In this document: in pieces, positions 6,050-7,403 of the stretch
How the letters are laid out: every line of letters starts with the position of its first letter
How positions within the stretch are numbered: the stretch's first letter is position 1
From: Lentisphaeria bacterium
GTDB taxonomy: Bacteria > Verrucomicrobiota > Lentisphaeria > Victivallales > UBA1829
Direction of reading: 5' to 3'
DNA length: 7,403 nucleotides
NCBI GenBank assembly: GCA_017504325.1
Contig: JAFVRL010000267.1
Coordinates: 1-7,403, forward strand
Made by a program: the position numbers and the translations under genes
Notes under the pieces: generated by a model
Told to the model about the DNA's origin: nothing
What the model saw: only the letters and a program-made list of their open reading frames with translations
The model's database searches: none

Positions 6050-6826
6050 ATGAATCCATCCCCGGAAGTAAGCATTATAATCCCCAATTACAAAACTCCG
6101 GATCTTACAAAATTGTGTCTGCGTTCTTTGCGTAAATATACGGATTTTTCCCGGGCAAAAGTCATTGCTGTGGATAATGATTCCGGAGACGCCTCTCTGG
6201 AATACCTCCGTTCCCTGAAATGGATCACCCTTCTGGAACGGAACCCTGCCGGGGAGACCGGACCCCAGATGCATGCAAAGGCATTGGATTATGCCGTTGC
6301 AAAAGTGGATACACCTTTTGTTCTGGTCATCCATACAGATACCATTGTAAAAGATCCCCGTTACCTGGATTTTCTTCTGGAACGGATCAAGGCAGATCCG
6401 GAGATCGCCGCTGTAGGCAGCTGGAAACTGGAATATGTGCCGCCTTTAAAAATATTTTTCAAGAAGATCGAAACTTTCTTCCGTAAACTTGCCGGCAGAA
6501 AGATCCTTGACCGGTCCCACTATTTCAGAAGCCACTGTGCCTTGTATAAAACAGATCTTCTGAAAGAGACAAAAGGCTTTGCCGACGGGGACAGTGCCGG
6601 GATCAGTGTATTTAATATGTTGCGGGAAAAAGGTTACAAACTGCCATTCATCCAATCGGAGGATCTTTGCAGATATATGACACACCTGAATCATGCTACC
6701 ATGATCCTCAATCCGGTTTCCGGCAGCAGTAAAACCTCCAAACCCTCTTCCCGCAGAAACCTTGACCGGAAAATCCGCGATCTGCATGTGGAAGAACTGC
6801 TGCAAAATGAAAGTCTGGATAAATAA
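6050..6826 (+). CDS. Family 2 (GT-A) glycosyltransferase
   Basis: A predicted cytoplasmic enzyme that moves a sugar from a nucleotide-sugar donor; the donor and acceptor cannot be named. The 258 residues open with the GT2 signature VSIIIPNYKT (7-16), then VDNDSGD (41-47) for the nucleotide. The metal-binding motif lies in VIHTDTIV (93-100), where His95-Thr96-Asp97 replaces the usual D-X-D or N-P-D. AAVGSW (120-125) and YFRSHCALYKTDLL (158-171) fit the acceptor half, and HLNHAT (212-217) resembles the late histidine motif of rhamnosyltransferase-like members. There is no membrane segment; the tail after 222 is basic and Ser-rich (SGSSKTSKPSSRR), perhaps a membrane-surface contact. AGGAGA at 6035-6040 sets the start. 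The acetyltransferase gene follows after 32 bases and is probably co-transcribed. It is not flanked by other polysaccharide genes. Confidence 0.88.
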   Translation: MNPSPEVSIIIPNYKTPDLTKLCLRSLRKYTDFSRAKVIAVDNDSGDASLEYLRSLKWITLLERNPAGETGPQMHAKALDYAVAKVDTPFVLVIHTDTIVKDPRYLDFLLERIKADPEIAAVGSWKLEYVPPLKIFFKKIETFFRKLAGRKILDRSHYFRSHCALYKTDLLKETKGFADGDSAGISVFNMLREKGYKLPFIQSEDLCRYMTHLNHATMILNPVSGSSKTSKPSSRRNLDRKIRDLHVEELLQNESLDK

Positions 6827-6858
6827 CCATCCCCACCAACAGATAAGGAGACGGGATT

Positions 6859-7338
6859 ATGATAAGACCATTCAGAAAAGAAGATCTGGAAACGATTTGC
6901 GCTATTGCAAAAAGAGCTTACGACGGGATCTTCAGCGGTTTTGAAGAACAGATCGGCAAAAAGGCATTGGATGCCTGGATCCCGGATGCCAAAAACAGTA
7001 AAACAGCACAGTTGACACTCATGGCGGAAAAAAATCCCCAGTGGCTGTATATCTGTGAAAGAAACGGCAGGATCGTGGGATTTATCATGTTCCATCTGGA
7101 TTATGAAAGAAAGCTGGGGTCCATCGGCAATAATGCCTCCGATCCCCTTGCGGGGGAAAAAGGGGTGGGCCATGAGATGTATGAATTTGCTCTGGACTAT
7201 TTCCGGAAAGAAGGGATGAAAGTAGCCATGGTGCATACAGGATTGGACGAAGCACACTCCCGGGCAAGAAAGGCTTATGAAAGAATGGGATTTGATAAAA
7301 CCGTTCCGGAAGTATTGTACTTCAAAGAACTGGAATAA
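6859..7338 (+). CDS. GNAT family N-acetyltransferase
   Basis: A predicted acetyl-CoA-dependent acetyltransferase of 159 residues, a typical GNAT length. The N-terminus, IRPFRKEDLETICAIAKRAY (2-21), is the common opening helix. ICERNGRIVGFIMFHLD (65-81) forms strands 2-3. NNASDPLAGEKGVGHEMYEFA (91-111) is motif A, with a G-V-G pyrophosphate loop at 102-104. ARKAYERMGF (136-145) is motif B, with Tyr140 as the probable general acid. The NNA-DP spelling ahead of the loop recalls a widespread uncharacterised GNAT subgroup. The substrate is unknown and could be a small molecule, a protein or a sugar nucleotide. AAGGAG (6845-6850) lies eight bases before the start. It sits 32 bases downstream of the glycosyltransferase gene, so acetylation of an amino sugar is possible, but that rests on position alone. 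Confidence 0.9.
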   Translation: MIRPFRKEDLETICAIAKRAYDGIFSGFEEQIGKKALDAWIPDAKNSKTAQLTLMAEKNPQWLYICERNGRIVGFIMFHLDYERKLGSIGNNASDPLAGEKGVGHEMYEFALDYFRKEGMKVAMVHTGLDEAHSRARKAYERMGFDKTVPEVLYFKELE

Positions 7339-7403
7339 AAACGCTATTTCCGGAGAAGCCCTCCCCGCGGCAGAAGCGGCGGATCGTATAAAAGTGGCAA
7401 AAA
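7339..7403. other. Right flank, possibly the last codons of a convergent gene
   Basis: No T-tailed hairpin follows the acetyltransferase on the plus strand. Read on the minus strand from 7403, one frame stays open for 19 codons (ending PPLLPRGGLLRK) to a TAG at 7346-7344. That is consistent with, but far too short to prove, the end of a leftward gene lying outside the window. A short CCGC/GCGG pairing around 7364-7379 has no T-run. Confidence 0.2.

Overview
The window reads as ordinary chromosome from a Gram-negative bacterium. WaaA (Kdo transferase) implies a lipopolysaccharide outer membrane, and most starts carry an AGGAG-type ribosome binding site. The moderate base composition, the single-domain SppA with a cysteine-rich membrane segment, and a WaaA whose donor loop departs from the proteobacterial form make me suspect the PVC group, perhaps a gut-type Lentisphaerota. 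That placement is an inference from style, not a database result. I see no rRNA, tRNA, CRISPR array, insertion sequence or phage gene.

Layout. (1) 1-476, minus strand: N-terminal 158 codons of cysteinyl-tRNA synthetase (cysS), cut by the window edge. (2) 477-689: divergent promoter region. (3) 690-2804, plus strand: sppA (membrane-anchored signal peptide peptidase), then after a 6-base gap a 335-residue protein that keeps the four-cysteine iron-sulfur pattern of Cas4/AddB-type PD-(D/E)XK nucleases but seems to have lost the catalytic residues. (4) 2791-4062, minus strand: waaA, overlapping the preceding gene tail to tail by 14 bases. (5) 4063-4271: divergent regulatory region with a perfect 7+6+7 inverted repeat over the waaA promoter and a looser dyad next to it. 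(6) 4272-5939, plus strand: a three-part calcineurin-like metallophosphoesterase without a signal peptide. (7) 6050-6826 and 6859-7338, plus strand: a family 2 glycosyltransferase and a GNAT acetyltransferase, probably one transcript. (8) 7339-7403: a short flank that may hold the last codons of a convergent gene.

How the genes relate. CysS serves translation. SppA acts at the inner membrane on leftover signal peptides. WaaA attaches Kdo to lipid A, and the glycosyltransferase may also serve the cell surface, although it is not in a recognisable LPS cluster. The phosphoesterase substrate cannot be named. The item most worth a second look is the iron-sulfur nuclease-like protein coupled to sppA. 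Second is the palindrome over the waaA promoter, and third is the marked excess of the palindromic word TCCGGA across genes and spacers.
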